Assembly: GCA_036346255.1 (NCBI GenBank)
Contig: CM070634.1
Coordinates: 68,900,476-68,964,475 of the forward strand
DNA length: 64,000 bases
Reading direction: 5' to 3'
DNA from: Ampelocalamus luodianensis
Lineage: Eukaryota; Streptophyta; Magnoliopsida; Poales; Poaceae
Shown: piece by piece, positions 22,421 through 34,198 of the stretch
Position numbering within the stretch: position 1 is the stretch's first letter
Layout of the letters: each line of letters opens with the position of its first letter
Notes under the pieces: generated by a model
What the model was told of the DNA's origin: nothing
The model's input: the letters and a program-made list of their open reading frames with translations, nothing else
The model's database searches: none
Position numbers and translations under genes: made by a program

Positions 22421-23789
22421 GCAGTGTTTAGCGGTTGTATTAGAAGAAAAGTTCTACATCAAGCAAAGATCTTCGAGAAGAGATATTTTTCGCACATGCA
22501 TTATGTTTAATAACTGTGTAATTAGTATTTAATTAGATTTTGACAATGTTAGGAATATAGTCGTCATTAATTTAGCAGTTTGTTAATAAGCCACTGATTA
22601 GTTAGCATAATTAGAAAAAGATTATGAAAGTGTAGTTGCTTTGGCGACGTAAGAAAATGTAGAATAAATAGTGCAAACTATTTAGGTGGTTGTGTACAAA
22701 TTATGGTACATGTTGCGAATGTCTTTAGCACAATTCTTGGCTATGTAGGAACAATATTTCAACATGTTCGTTGATGGTTATGGCATTTTTGGGCACACGT
22801 GATTTGGAAGATAGTTGTCAATAATTTACTAGTATGTTAATTATGTACTGATTAGTTAACGTAATTAGGTATGGATTACCAAAGTTTAGTTGCTTTGGCG
22901 ATGTTGGAAAATGTAGATTAAGTAGTGCAAACTATTTAGGTGATTGTCTACGAATAAAATGTTTAGCACCCAGGACCGGTGGTACATCGTACCAGTGGGG
23001 CCATGGCTCTAAGGGGATTCTTACATGATTGAATTACTGATATGCTTGGAGGTGGTGACCGGATTGGTCAGAGTCAGCTTGCTAGAGCAACTTAATTAGC
23101 CCACTCAACGGCCTCCTTACGTTCACCGCATAGAGGCGCGCTCTCCGAACGGTTGACCCCCACGGGTTAGATTGCATGCAAGACGAGACCACAGACGCAT
23201 CGACCACAGGGTGGCTCAAACAAGTGATCCATATTGTATCCAGTAATGTAGCCGTTGGTCTTCTTTGCATCGCGCATGTACTCAGAATGTATCTTTTCGT
23301 ATGTAATCAGAATGTATCTAGTATTTACATTGTATCTGGTATGAACTTTTCACTTTTTGCATGTTCTTTGTATCGTGCATGTACTCAGTGGACCCAACAT
23401 TCTCAGACTGAGAAGACAATACGAACCCGCACCAGCATTTCTGAGTGAGTAGACATTACTCATCAGCCACCCCGCCTTCTCAAACTGAATTGATCACACG
23501 CTTCTATGCCACCTTTTCAGACCAAAATGACAACCCGTACCAGCTTTTTTTAGTGAGTAGACATCACTCAATAGCCAGCCCACTTTTTTAGACCGAAGTG
23601 ACCACACCCCAGCATACCACATTTTCAGACTAAAATGACAACCTGGACCAGTTTTTCTCACTGAGTAGACATCACTACATGTGCTCGGATATCCGCGTAA
23701 GAGAATCTCACATACACATCGATTTTTTCACATTGCACGTTGCATTTTTCATATCGCTAACTTTATCCGTGCATAATGACAACTATCGG

Positions 23790-24183
23790 CCTGTTGATAT
23801 TTCTTCCAATGGATCGATGGCTCGGACAAGTATGATAGAGCATTCGTCCAGCAGGAGTACATGCTGAACAACGTGATGCCGCCTGAGAACTTCACCCGCT
23901 GGAAACCTCACTCGGTCGAGAGCAGGGAAGACAAGGCAAAGGCAACGATGGTCCCTAAGGAACCAGGATGGTGGTGGAAGACCAAAAGTTAGCTCGCTGA
24001 GAACGCCCGGGCCGAGCATGTGGCAGGCAAGGGAAAGGCAGCCATGGTCCTCGATGCTCCTGCTAAGCGGGTGGATACTTCCGAGGAGGTCCTGGAAGCC
24101 TAGTACAGTGCTGCCTTTGGGACGGGCCGTACCCGCAGATCTGTAGGAGACAAGGGAAAGGCACTGATGGACCCTCAAGACTA
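23790..24183 (+). pseudogene. Coding-like fragment of unknown origin in the Mutator-like element
   Basis: The plus-strand frame reads FFQWIDGSDKYDRAF, then EYMLNNVMPPENFTRWKP, before a TAG near 23989, then continues in frame with GKGKAAMV- and VLEA-like text to another TAG. The word GKGKA.M recurs three times (about 23935, 24033, 24150). The FFQWID opening resembles the tail of GRF-type zinc-finger segments common in grass transposon-associated proteins, which is only a suggestion. With stops inside it is a relic. Confidence 0.35.
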
Positions 24184-24787
24184 ACTTATTCTTTCTGATC
24201 CACTAGTTTTTCTGATTCCAAAAGGTGCACATGTATTATATATGTAGATCAGGTTGATGATTGGTGCATGTTGTCATTTCTACGGTACGAGTAATAGGAC
24301 AAGCAAATGCATGTAACCAAACCCTGCGCACCATGTAATTCGATCCTACATTACGAAGTCTTATTTTCGGAGTTGAAATATCATCTTTTAAATTTAACTC
24401 CCAAATTATTCTCTATTTAATATTTCGTTCTCTTTTTCGAAAGAAATCGGTTGTGCAAACACTACACTCGTAACAACAGCGTGGGTACAAACCCTAATTC
24501 CACACAGTCCTGTCTCCGAGCGTGAGGCAGTGTGGTGTAGTGCACCAGGTGAGCGGCAAGGCACTACAAGCGATCGAGTGAGCTGTAGGGCACATGGACG
24601 TGACTAGGCGATGTGACAGCGGCCCCAGGCTCGTGTGGCAGGGCGCTACAGGGAACGGGGGTGCGGCTGGTGAGTAGCAGGCTCGTGTCATGCTCCAGCA
24701 GAACTGCATGTGATACATGTCGTCTGTCTCTTCATCTGCGATGCTATTTTTGTCAATGTACTAAAGAAGGGCTAGATTTGCTAATTC

Positions 24788-25794
24788 GTCGAATGAACCA
24801 AAAAAAAAAAACTCCGAGAGATATGGAGAGAGAGAGAGCATGCAATGCCTGCCTGCATGTCTAGTACTAGAGCTAGAGCTACTACTATGTACTAATACAA
24901 GAAGAAATGATTGTTGCATGGAAGAGAATACACACACAGCATGATTTGCCGCGGAGCGTGCAAGGCGCGGGCGCTCACTTTGAGGCCGTGCCGGCCTCTT
25001 GGTCGGTCGCCGGCTCAGCCGATGCGCGTCCAATCCCGCCCGGCCATGTCGGCCCCTCCCCCACGCAGCTGCATGCATGCACGCACGCAGACGACGGGGT
25101 CTTCCCCTGCTGCTACGTGCACAGGCCATGACCGTCGCATGCATCTCTCTTCTCTTCGATCTCTGCATGGCTGCAGCTGGCTGCGCCCTCCTGCCTCTTA
25201 CTTCTCTCTCTCTCTCTAACCTAGCAAAGCAATCCCTTTGATCTGCATCTCCATGTGCACCCTCCTCCCTCTCCCTCTCCCTCTCCCTCTAGAGAGAGAG
25301 AGAGATTGTAGCAGAGAGAGAGAGAGAGAGAGAGAGAGAGCTAGTAGTAGCGTATAGCTTTGCTGGCAGAGGAGGGCAGGGAGGGGGCAGTACGTACAGG
25401 AAAAAGCAAAGGGAGGTAAAGAAAGGCCAAGGGATGGGAGGCCGTGACCAAGGCTATTTCCAGCTCTCTCTCCCTCTCTCAGTAGGCGCCAAGTGAGTGC
25501 CGCAGCCAAAAGCTGCATCCTTCTCCCCATATGGATGCATGCCCTAGCCTTATCTTAGCCTCTCCCCTCTGCAAACCTCTAACTCGAGACTTTGGCTCCT
25601 TCACTCCTCCATGCCAATGCCCTAGTTGCATATGCTCTCTTCCCACATGCAAATAAAACAAAGCTTTTGCTAGCTCTCGGTCACTTGAAATTTTCTTAAA
25701 ACCAGTCGCTTACGATTGCACAGTACTAAGCCTAAAATTGTGTTATCAAGTGACGTGCAATTTTAGCACATATTTACTGTAACTTTTAGTTCTA
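24788..25794. other. Intergenic, CT/GA-rich, no gene
   Basis: Contains an A11 run at 24799, several GA/CT tracts (24829-24840, 25207-25220, 25265-25340) and CATG-rich text. Open frames at 24761-25240 overlap on both strands and show no motif. The CT- and GA-rich segment at 25200-25500 could be an untranslated leader or a non-coding transcript, but nothing proves transcription. Confidence 0.35.
25311..25340. repeat. (GA)n microsatellite
   Basis: About 30 bases of AG repeats, with a shorter GA run at 25291-25304 and CCCTCT repeats just before. Confidence 0.9.
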
Positions 25795-26038
25795 TTTGTT
25801 TTTGTATTTGTATAGTTCACCTAGATTTACTTTTGTCTACTTTAGATTTTTTTTGTTTTGTTTTTGTATTTGTAGGGTTCACCTAGATTTACTTTTGTCT
25901 AGTTTAGAATTTTTTTCTTTTTGTATTTGTATTTGTAGGGTTCACCTAGATTTACTTTTGTCTAGTTTAGATTTTTTTTTTGTTTTTGTATTTGTAGGGT
26001 TCACCTAGATTTACTTTTATCTAGTTTAGAATCTTTTA
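25795..26038 (+). repeat. Minisatellite, four units of about 60 bp
   Basis: Four consecutive units carry 'gtagggttcacctagattta' followed by 'cttttgtctagtttaga' and a variable T run, starting near 25797, 25856, 25915 and 25980. Unit length varies mostly in the T run. The open frame across it is simply the repeat translated. Confidence 0.85.
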
Positions 26039-27316
26039 ACATAAAAAACAAAAACCATTGGATGGTGATCCAATATACCGAAGAAAGTGACTGGATTTTA
26101 AGAAAATCCTAGCAACTATAGCTTAGTTGGCCCCATGAAACAAGTACTATATATACATCTTAGCTAACCCGGCCCGCTCTTAACTCTATACTCACACTGG
26201 ATATACCCTGTGCAGCACTACATACACCAAGATGTATAAAGAGATGCGCGCATTATGGTGTATATATAAATCATACGTGCAAAGCATACATACATATATA
26301 TGCATACACAAGATCTAGTTTGCATGCTCCTTTTACACCCATATTTGCTTGCTTTTGCTCAAGAACTATGCAGAGTTAAAGCCACTAACTAAAAGCATAT
26401 ATACCACAAGCTAGCTTTGTGTAGTATAAATACCTCCGGCTTTAGCTCTACACTTTGTAGTATATATGAAAGTTGGTGCGAGACTGCGAGTATATATGCA
26501 ATAGGTAGGCTGACACAAAGTTGCATGTACAGCTGCTTGCTACCAGAGATGGAGAGGGATAGATTCTTTCTTTTTTACCACACTCCTTGATCAGTAGTTG
26601 AGTTTGCACATATATGTGAAAAGACAAGCAGGGAAAAGTCCCTGACTAGGAGGGAGCCGAGGAAAAGATCAGAAATGGACTCGGCACCCTCAGTCACAGC
26701 GGGAGACATGACAAGTCGCCGACGAGGGAAAGCACAAAAGAGAAGCATCCGAGCGATTGACGAGTCGAGCCGAGCGTCGCGGTAAAAAGTTTCGACGCTC
26801 TCAGCAGCAGGTAAACTCAGTGGCAAAAGCGCCCAAGCGCTAGGTAATTAAGGTAGCAATTCACACGACTAGTACTTGTACGGCACACACACACACTACA
26901 CTACTCTCCCCCTCTCTCTCTCACACACACACACTCGATGATCTTGACATGCACAAGACACTATGAAACAGTAGTAGAACTTTGGGCGCAGATAAAGACC
27001 AAACGACAGATAAAAGATGACCATGGCACCGTACACATCTCTCTCTCTCTCTCTCACCAACTCGATCGGTATCTCTCTGACCGTATGGTAGCTAGCTAGT
27101 ACGACCCTTCTTCTTTCCGGACACACACACACGTATGTGATTAAGTTTGCACTAGTGCAGTAATACCTCGCCATGCAAACACAAAGCATCGCCATGCAAA
27201 CACAAACTCATGCGGTTGGATAAAAGCAACTAATTGAAGTCAGTAGCTAGTGGACTAATGGAGGGAGGAAGCGAGGTAATGAAGTAACAGGAAGCGAGCT
27301 AGACGGACCACGACCA
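26039..27316. other. Downstream flank of the WIP gene, no gene
   Basis: AT-rich, with many ATATAT and CATG words and CA/CT tracts at 26885-26935 and 27038-27056. It includes the 3' untranslated region of the WIP gene (ending an unknown distance below 27317). No clear poly(A) signal could be singled out. The frames at 26575-27195 on the minus strand show no family signature. Confidence 0.4.
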
Positions 27317-28464
27317 TCAGACCATGTCGCTGCCGTCGCCGGCGTTGCCGTTGTCGTCCTGCAGGTCGGCGTCGTCGTGGTAGTTGCCGAGGTCGTCGTC
27401 GTCGTCCTCCTCGTCGTCGATGGAGACGGACTCGATGATGTGCGGCGCGTGGCCGCCGCCGAAGGAGCGGACGTGGTCCTTGAGCGAGCGCTTATGCTTG
27501 AAGTCGGAGCCGCAGACGCAGAACCAGAGCTTGCCGCAGTTCTTCTCGTGCGTGCGCCAGTCGCCGCGCACGGCGAACCGCTTGCCGCACCGGCGGCACG
27601 CGTACGGCCGCGCGCCGTGCTTGCGCCGGTAGTGCGTCTGCAGCGTCCGGAAGTCCTTGAGCGGCCGCGCCCGCGGGTGGTCGATGTTGTTCCGGCACCC
27701 CTCCGCGCAGCAGTAGCACGGCAGCCGCATCAGCGACGGCGACGGCGCCGTCCCCACCGTGATCGCCCCGCGCAGCGACTCCGACCCCTTCCGGTACTGC
27801 GACCCGTGCCCCCACATGTGCATCTGCAACACAATTAACACGTCATTACTACAGTCTAAATGCACGGGCAATTGACCAGGACAAGTGATGGAGTTAAAGA
27901 TTCTAGTACCTGCATGTTGTTGAAACGGTTGAAGGTCTTGTTGCAGACGGCGCAGGAGAACTGCGTGGAGCCGACGAGGATCTCGGCGGCGGAGGGGATC
28001 CAGTACTGGATGGGCACCTGACTCCCGCCCGTCGCAGCGGTCGACGACACCGCTGACGCTGTCACCGGCGGCGTGGCGAAGCCCCCGCCGCAGGAAGTCG
28101 CGTTGCTGCACGGAGGGGCTATGGAGAGTGATATGGTCACGTTAGGGTCCTGCTCATGGAACAAGAAGCTGCCGCCACCGCCATTGTAATTGCTCTGGTT
28201 TAACCAGGAGGAAGTGGCGGCGGAGTGCGAGGAGGCCATGGATGTGGAGATGGAGGGGGATGAGCACGCCGACGAGGCGGCGGCGACGTCATGGTGGTGG
28301 TGGTGCCCGGGAGGCCATAGGGAGAGGAGAAGCATGGACTGGTCGTCCTCCTCGGCGTTCCCGTAGCCGTTGCCATTGGTGCCATTGGCGGGCTTGCTCG
28401 GGGGCGCGGCGGCGGCGTGGTGCTGGCCGTACGGGTGCGGGTGCATGGCTCTATAGCTGTGCAT
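27317..28464 (-). CDS. WIP-subfamily C2H2 zinc-finger transcription factor
   Basis: Two exons: 28464-27910 (185 codons) and 27823-27317 (168 codons plus stop). The intron is 86 bp (27909-27824), with GTAC donor and TTGCAG acceptor, and falls exactly between codons inside the first zinc finger, as in known WIP genes. The product is 353 residues. A His/Ser/Gly-rich N-terminal half (with HHHHH) is followed by the WIP signature at 155-157 (YWIP), finger 1 (C171, C174, H187, H191), finger 2 (C223 or C224, C228, H249, H254), finger 3 (C261, C264, H277, C281) and finger 4 (C287, C289, H302). Strongly conserved words include FNRFNNMQ, LKDFRTLQTHY, GDWRTHEKNCGKLW and CGSDFKHKRSLKDH. An acidic tail (DDEEDDDDD) follows. 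Relatives such as Arabidopsis TT1 and NTT are nuclear regulators of seed-coat and tissue development. Which grass paralogue this is cannot be told here. No defect is seen. Start chosen because no ATG lies upstream in frame before the leader. Confidence 0.93.
27824..27909 (-). other. Intron of the WIP gene
   Basis: 86 bp, GT...AG, phase 0, between the Gln of NNMQ and the Met of MHMWGHG. Without splicing, the first-exon frame reads on a few codons into the intron and stops near 27856. Confidence 0.9.
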
Positions 28465-28867
28465 CTCTCTCTCTCTCTGATCTGTGAAAGTTTCAGTGGA
28501 GGCTTGATGGCAAGTGAGGGGAGCAACAAGTGTTGGAGGAAGAGAGGGCTATAGCTATAGCCTTCCTCTAGCTAGCTGTGCCCCTGTGCCTCTGATTGGT
28601 CTGTGGGTGTGTGGGAGCCTGCTGGGAGGTGCTATATATAGCTAGAGAGAGAGAAGGTAGAGAGAGAGAGAGAGTAGAGCTAGTAGGTATAGTGAATGAT
28701 TGGTAGTGTGGGGGAGTAGGGGGGCTTGCACGTGCAACATATATAGGTACGTACATACCCCCTAACATACATGTAGATTAACGTACGTTAGATATGTCTG
28801 CTCCATATGCAACTTAATTAGTCCTTATTTCTCACATGAAATTACTGTCCTCTAGCTTGGATAATTC
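28465..28867 (-). promoter_or_regulatory. WIP gene leader and core promoter
   Basis: Read on the minus strand, CTATATATAG at 28641-28632 fits a TATA box. Transcription would start about 30 bp on, near 28605, giving a leader of roughly 140 nt with an AGAGAG tract just before the ATG. A GA/CT tract (28643-28678) lies immediately upstream of the TATA word, as is common in plant developmental genes. The transcription start is inferred. Confidence 0.6.
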
Positions 28868-29340
28868 AAAATATTTGGGTTTTTTTGTGTGCAAAAACTC
28901 ACTCACAAGTTGAGGAGTTTATCAAAAACTCATCCATATGTTAAATTTTGTGTTCGCTTACCCACGAGTCATATGTGGTTTCAAATCCCCACCCCAAGGC
29001 CGGTTTACTAGCTTGCCATCTGACATGGCGCTTGCATGACATTGCAGCGTGGACCTTTTATAACAGTGCACCCTTACGTGTCATCTCCCCACCTAGACCC
29101 AAAGTGCCACTTTATACTCGACAACTTGTGTGCGACGCAGCTAGGGTTCGATCGAGGTGATGATGACCACGCACTTTTAGTATGCGTGGGGGATATGAAG
29201 TTGGTCAATAGATTCTGGGTGGGGATTTGAAAGCACATAAAACTTATAGTAATGTAACCGACGAAATTCAAAATGCAGGTGAGTTTTTGACCATCTCCTT
29301 GACTTGTGGGTGGGTTTTTGCAAAAAATCCCAAATATTTT
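28868..29340. mobile_element. Fold-back element (MITE-like) upstream of the WIP gene
   Basis: It starts AAAATATTTGGG (28868-28879) and ends with the exact inverse (29329-29340). The two arms stay similar for about 80 bases, with matching 'caaaaactcac', 'cacaagtt' and 'caaaaactca' words inverted on the right. No open frame is credible. No target duplication was recognised, so the superfamily is not assigned. It lies about 225 bp upstream of the TATA word of the WIP gene. Confidence 0.65.
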
Positions 29341-31079
29341 ATATATAGGTTTTTTGGTAAGAATCAAATAGAGGAATCCTTCCGTAAAATTCTAACTTGT
29401 GGGTATATACCCACATCAAGATCCATGCTAGCTTCGGCATCTATGGCAACAACATGCCGTCTCTGATGAGGTTCGTAGTGTCTATAATTGGGATTCACCA
29501 GGATTAGGTTTTTGAGGTTCACTGTGGCTACACAGGCACACGGGATCGGAGGCTTGGCAATGGCCGACATTGGCTAGAGTCAGCGCAATGTGGTACCGGC
29601 GAGTTATGTTTGTGGGGGTGGTGATTGACAGTGGCAGTGGTGCTGCTGGAGGCTGGCAGGGAAGCGGTTAGGGCTCGAGAGGGAAGGGGGTGGCGGCGGC
29701 AACGAATGTGTAGCAGGGAAAACAATTTTGCCGAGATTTCACTGAAATTTTTGTGATTTTGCCCCCTCCGAAATTTTTATAAGTCATTCAAAAAATTCGG
29801 AAATATTTGAATTTGGACAAATTACACCCTAAATTGACTTTGGACAAAATCTGGTCAAAATTCAGTCAAATTTCAAGTCCAAGTTTTGTTCAGTTTGAAA
29901 CCCACCGAAATTTTGAACCAAAATTACAAAATTTCGGTGATGTTAGCCCCCAACGAAATTTTTTCAAAAACGAAATAAAGTTCCCTGATGTGAAGGAGGT
30001 AGAGGTGCTGTTGCGAGAGTGTGGGAGGATGGATGGAGCCACCGGGAGTGTAGGGGGAAAAAGAGGGACGGGACGGGGTATGGGACTGTGGCGTCTAACG
30101 AACCGTAAAGGGATCAAACAGGTCCATAATTTAACTGATTTATTTAAAAAAATATATTATAACAGTATTTAGTGATCAAAATTGTATTTTGAAAACCATA
30201 TCGATATTCAAAACGTCTTGTTTTGTGAATGGAAGGAAGTAGTACAGTGGGTAGCTAGTGAGAGTAGGATCGACACGGACGGATTCGGTCGTGCGTATAT
30301 GTCCCGTAGTCGTAGGGAGGTGCTGCTGCTGCGAAAGGATCAAAGGGGGGAGGTAGCAGCAGCTGCACTGCAGGGGTAGGCGTTGGAGGTATCGGGGCAG
30401 GGAGGGGACAAGGGACCGGCATATATGTATATAATACTCCTAGCCATGCATGGCCATATAGCAATGGCATCCGTCCACGGGACCATCTGCATGCCATGCA
30501 TGGGGCCCTGCCTCTGCCTGCTGCCCCCCTCCTTCTCTCTCTTGGATGGATAGCACGGCTCCCGAGGACGTACGCCACAGTCAGTCACGCATCACTCTCT
30601 CTCTCTCTACCTACAGACGCCTTTTTTTTTTCCATGTCTTTTTCTGGGTGCATCTGCATTCCCTCCGCTGCCACTGTTTGCTCTACACCCACACGCACCT
30701 CTCTCTCTACGTGTGCGCATATGGGCAGGCACGTACGTACGGCCAATTTATATTCTACGTATGTGTGGGTCCACTACGTACTCTGTATATGCATATGAAG
30801 ATAGAGGCATTACATAAACTGTGTGCCTTCAGGAATTTTTGTAAAAAAAGAAGCTGCTAAAGGCATCTTTCGATTTGTTGGCTTGGATGTGTTGGTGGTG
30901 TTGTGTTTGGGTTCGTGCATTCCCAATCATACAATGAGATTGCGAATTCTCAGGCAACTGAAAATTCATGAAATCTCAGTTGATTTTAACACCTTATTGT
31001 GCAAGGAGATTCATGCTTGGGAGGGTCGTCGTCTTCTTCCCTGACTAGCGGCGGTGTCTTCACCGTAGGTGCGAATTAG
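29341..31079. other. Intergenic, no gene supported
   Basis: A run of 'ccgaaattt' and 'gaaatttt' words at 29735-29975 looks like a decayed transposon piece. The rest is mixed sequence with CT tracts (30595-30610) and CGTACGTA words. The open frames are short and overlap on both strands. Confidence 0.35.
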
Positions 31080-31450
31080 GATTAGGTTCACCGGAGCCCC
31101 AAGATTTAGAGGGAGCAGGGGCGGCGGAGGTGATGGTGGCACCGCCGGCAGCGGGGAGGAGGAGGGCGGTGGAGATCGGTGGGGGTGATGAGAACCGAAG
31201 TGGTTAGGAGGTGGTGGGAGTCAGTGGTGGATCCGGTGGGACGTGGAAGGAGGGCAGCACAAGGGGATTTCGCCAGACAAGGGGATTTCGTCAGAGAGGA
31301 GGAAGAAGGGCGACGGCACCTACGCGGTGAGAGGGGGTAAGGCTGGGCAGCGGCGGGAGGGAGGTGGGGTTAGAGTTTGGGGTGAAATGTTGGGTTGATG
31401 GGTTCATATAGCAGGTGAAGGGGACCCGAGGGCTAAATTTTAGAAGAAGA
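31080..31450. other. G-rich segment of likely transposon origin
   Basis: GGCGG- and GGAGG-rich text with 'caaggggatttcg' repeated twice near 31260 and 31278. Such segments border many grass elements, but no ends were found. Confidence 0.25.
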
Positions 31451-32756
31451 AAAGACAGTTGATTTAGGAGTATACTGTCCCATCATACAAATACACATGC
31501 ATAAAATATACGTTCACACGTGACACCAGACTTGTATGCCCTCTGATTTGCTGGATGCATGCTCCCAGCCAGGCTCTCAGACACCTGCATGCTAGCTCAT
31601 CTGCTCATGCACCAATAAACGAGAAGCTGCTAGCCTGCTACAGCCAGGCCAACAAATAAATTTTCAAGCAAGCATGCATGCATACATTCTTGTTCATGCA
31701 ACAGTAGTCAAGCTAGCAACACTTGTCGGCTTGCTCCTGTTCCTCTCCTCCCTTGAGATCTCTGGGGCACACCCATCGGCCGGGTAGCTAGCTAGCCTTT
31801 GTCCCTTTGCAAGCTAGCTTCTTTGTTGCAGCAGTACTAGTGGATCAGAAAACCAAAGAAAACTACAGTTACGCAATTGGACAAAACACTAGAGTACAAG
31901 ATCACCATATGTGTATGTATCAGAGAGATGTTTGAGATAGCAGATCACTTCTTTTGTGGGAACTATATATGTGCCAGCTGATCGATCGATGATCGATCTT
32001 AGCCGGCCGGCCAGCCGGCCAGCGTGTTCCATGCATGTCTAGTAGTGGCAGAACGGCCGGTCTCTGCACATACGATAAATCTTGCGTCCAAAAGGTGGGT
32101 ATATATGTTGTTCAACTCATGCATGCATATATGGTCGACGTATATGTGTAGAGGGGACCAGTAGCACTTGTTGTTTCAATTACTCTAGGAGTAACATGTT
32201 TCTGCAATTAAACTGTTAAACATAGTTAATTAACTTACTTTACAGTATCAATAAAACAATGATATAGGCTGGGTTTTTCTAAATATTCTTACCTCTCATT
32301 TTTTTTTTAAAAAAAGTACTTAATTATCTCGAAAATATGGTGCAATTTTTGAATTACTATATATGTAGATACCAGGTACACAATTAATTAAAGCATTCTA
32401 AAATAATGTTAATATAATGGCTTTGGGAGAATATTAATACACGATTGAATGAAAATACAAATGCACAATGTCTTAGATAACATTATGCCCTATTTTAGAC
32501 ACCATTGTGTACCAAACGCACCCTTAGATCACTTGCTCCTTTGCCCAATTTTTGTTCCTACATTTTTTCCTTCTGAAGATTAATATATGAGCAGGATTCT
32601 GGCGCACTATCGTGCTCCACCACTCCGGACGATAGGATCCTGAGTTGACATGGCAGCAGAAGTGATCTAGCTGCTACATGCATGTGCGACAACGTACTCT
32701 TGCACTAGAAATTCATGCTCGATCTTAACCTCATGGTAGTACTGCCCACTGTGCCA
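31451..32756. other. Intergenic, CATG- and GATC-rich, no gene
   Basis: Contains a palindromic stretch at about 31978-32025 (GATCGATC and GGCCGGCC words) and AT-rich text at 32200-32480 ending with 'accaaacgcaccc', a word seen at ends of some grass DNA elements. No matching partner end was found. Confidence 0.35.
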
Positions 32757-33529
32757 TCACCCAAATTTATGACTGCATGCATGCATCCATCCATGCAGGT
32801 GCAGCAGTGTCTCTGCCTCTCTCTCTCTCTCTCTGAAAAAACAAAAAAACATGAAAGTCTGAAAAAACAAAAAAACATGCAAGTGCATGCATGACAGATT
32901 AAGAACCCTAGGAAGGAAGAAGGAAGAGGTAAGAATGAAAGAAAGAAAGGAAGAAATGGCCGGGGGTGATGGGGACAAGACAGAGGAGCCGGGTTTGCCT
33001 TCTCATGCGGTCCGACAGCAACTCATTTCCATGCCGAGCTCAGTGTTGGCCTCCTCGCATTGCATGGGGGAGCCCACCGCCACTGTTGTCCGCCTTCCAA
33101 CATGCGTGCGCCTTACCCCACTTAATTATAACCAAGAACGTGATTGTTCGGTTGGGTTAATCTGTATAGGATTAACCGGCCGTCATAATCTGGATACACC
33201 GTAGTAAGCGATGTAGCTCTCTCTATCAGAACAAACACGAAATCTCCTTTTAATATCGTTTTCATAAATCAAATATGAATATAATGGTATGACTTTGATA
33301 TCACTCAACACATATATTATTGTACCAATTATTGGTCAAAATTTACAAGACAAACAACGCATCAGAAGTAGCAAGTTAAACAACGAAAACATAATATATA
33401 AAGTCCAAAAGTCTAGAGGTGTGCCCATCCAAATCCTCAGGCAATCGATAAGAACAAGTCCTAGCAAGATCGGTCACCGAACCCTCCGGTACCAGATGCA
33501 AAGAACGCATCGTCTCGCATAAGCTCATC
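32757..33529. other. Intergenic, CT tract and 26-bp duplication
   Basis: A (CT)n tract at 32815-32833 is followed by two adjacent 26-bp copies starting with ctgaaaaaacaaaaaaacatg (32834-32884). Frames at 32887-33204 are not backed by any motif. Confidence 0.4.
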
Positions 33530-34198
33530 CTCAAACTTTGATCAACAATTTAAGCAAGATTGAGTACATTTTGTAATAAGTAAGACTTGTAGTGTATCGC
33601 AACATAATTATAAATGCAATGCTAACAAAGGATGAGGCTCTACTCTACAAGTTATTTTTAGTATTAAGCACGTTTTATTTGCCATAACGATAAGTAGTAC
33701 TTTGCAACGAAAATTTTAAAGAGCCATTGACTGATAATGAAATAATCAAGTAAGTAACTTAACCAAAGTAAACACACAACCCTCCTTGGTTGTGATCAAC
33801 ACTTTATTCTCAGCCATAGACACGATACTCAAGTTATCAACAACAAAAACCATCCCCACATTTTCCAACAAGAGCCGTTTTTGCAAAAACCAAGTCTATA
33901 CCCGTTAAGACTGCACTAAGCACACTCATGACCGCGAGCACGGCTATTTAAATAGATTTACACTCTGCAGAGGTGTACAACTTTACCTACAACATACGGA
34001 TTTTCTAGTTTGTCCACTATCCGTCGATACCACCGTACACAACATTACAGTATGCAGTCTAGAGCACGTATCGAAGCTTTTACATCATCTAATCCTAACC
34101 TTGCACTAGCCCGGCAATGACAACTGTCACTTCAATCCTGGGTACTTCCCATCAAAGTGAGGCATTAACCGTTGTGTCGACAAGCTTTGTTCCCAACG
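33530..34198 (-). mobile_element. Gypsy LTR fragment cut by CACTA-2
   Basis: The stretch 'gcacggctatttaaatagat' with 'cactctgcagaggtgtacaac' (about 33935-33985) is the LTR word set also present near 3015, 35755, 47175 and 58870. No LTR end is present in this piece. It stops at the left tip of CACTA-2 (34199), and the short segment 63339-63435 on the other side may continue it. Confidence 0.5.

Larger units (their letters stand above)
22032..24787. mobile_element. Mutator-like element carrying host-like fragments
   Basis: Inverted ends of about 60 bp are visible. The left end (22032-22100) reads 'gggaaatagcaaatctagc' then 'caaaaataacactgtggatgaagagacag' in parts. The right end (24727-24787), inverted, reads 'aattagcaaatctagcc' then 'caaaaatagcatcgcagatgaagagacag' in parts. 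The arms agree well except for indels. No 9-bp flanking duplication could be recognised. No transposase was seen. Inside are a promoter-like stretch with 'gactataaaagc' at about 22283 and a coding-like fragment at 23800-24180. Both fit a gene-fragment-carrying (Pack-MULE-type) element. Confidence 0.55.

Noticed and set aside
25200..25640. Possible microRNA precursor in CT/GA-rich sequence
   Set aside because: I tried to match plant microRNAs such as miR164 and miR528 by eye. Only partial similarity was found and no long stem with a known mature sequence.
27377..27838. Open frame of 153 codons on the plus strand
   Set aside because: It is the antisense shadow of the second exon of the WIP gene, kept open by GC-rich codons.
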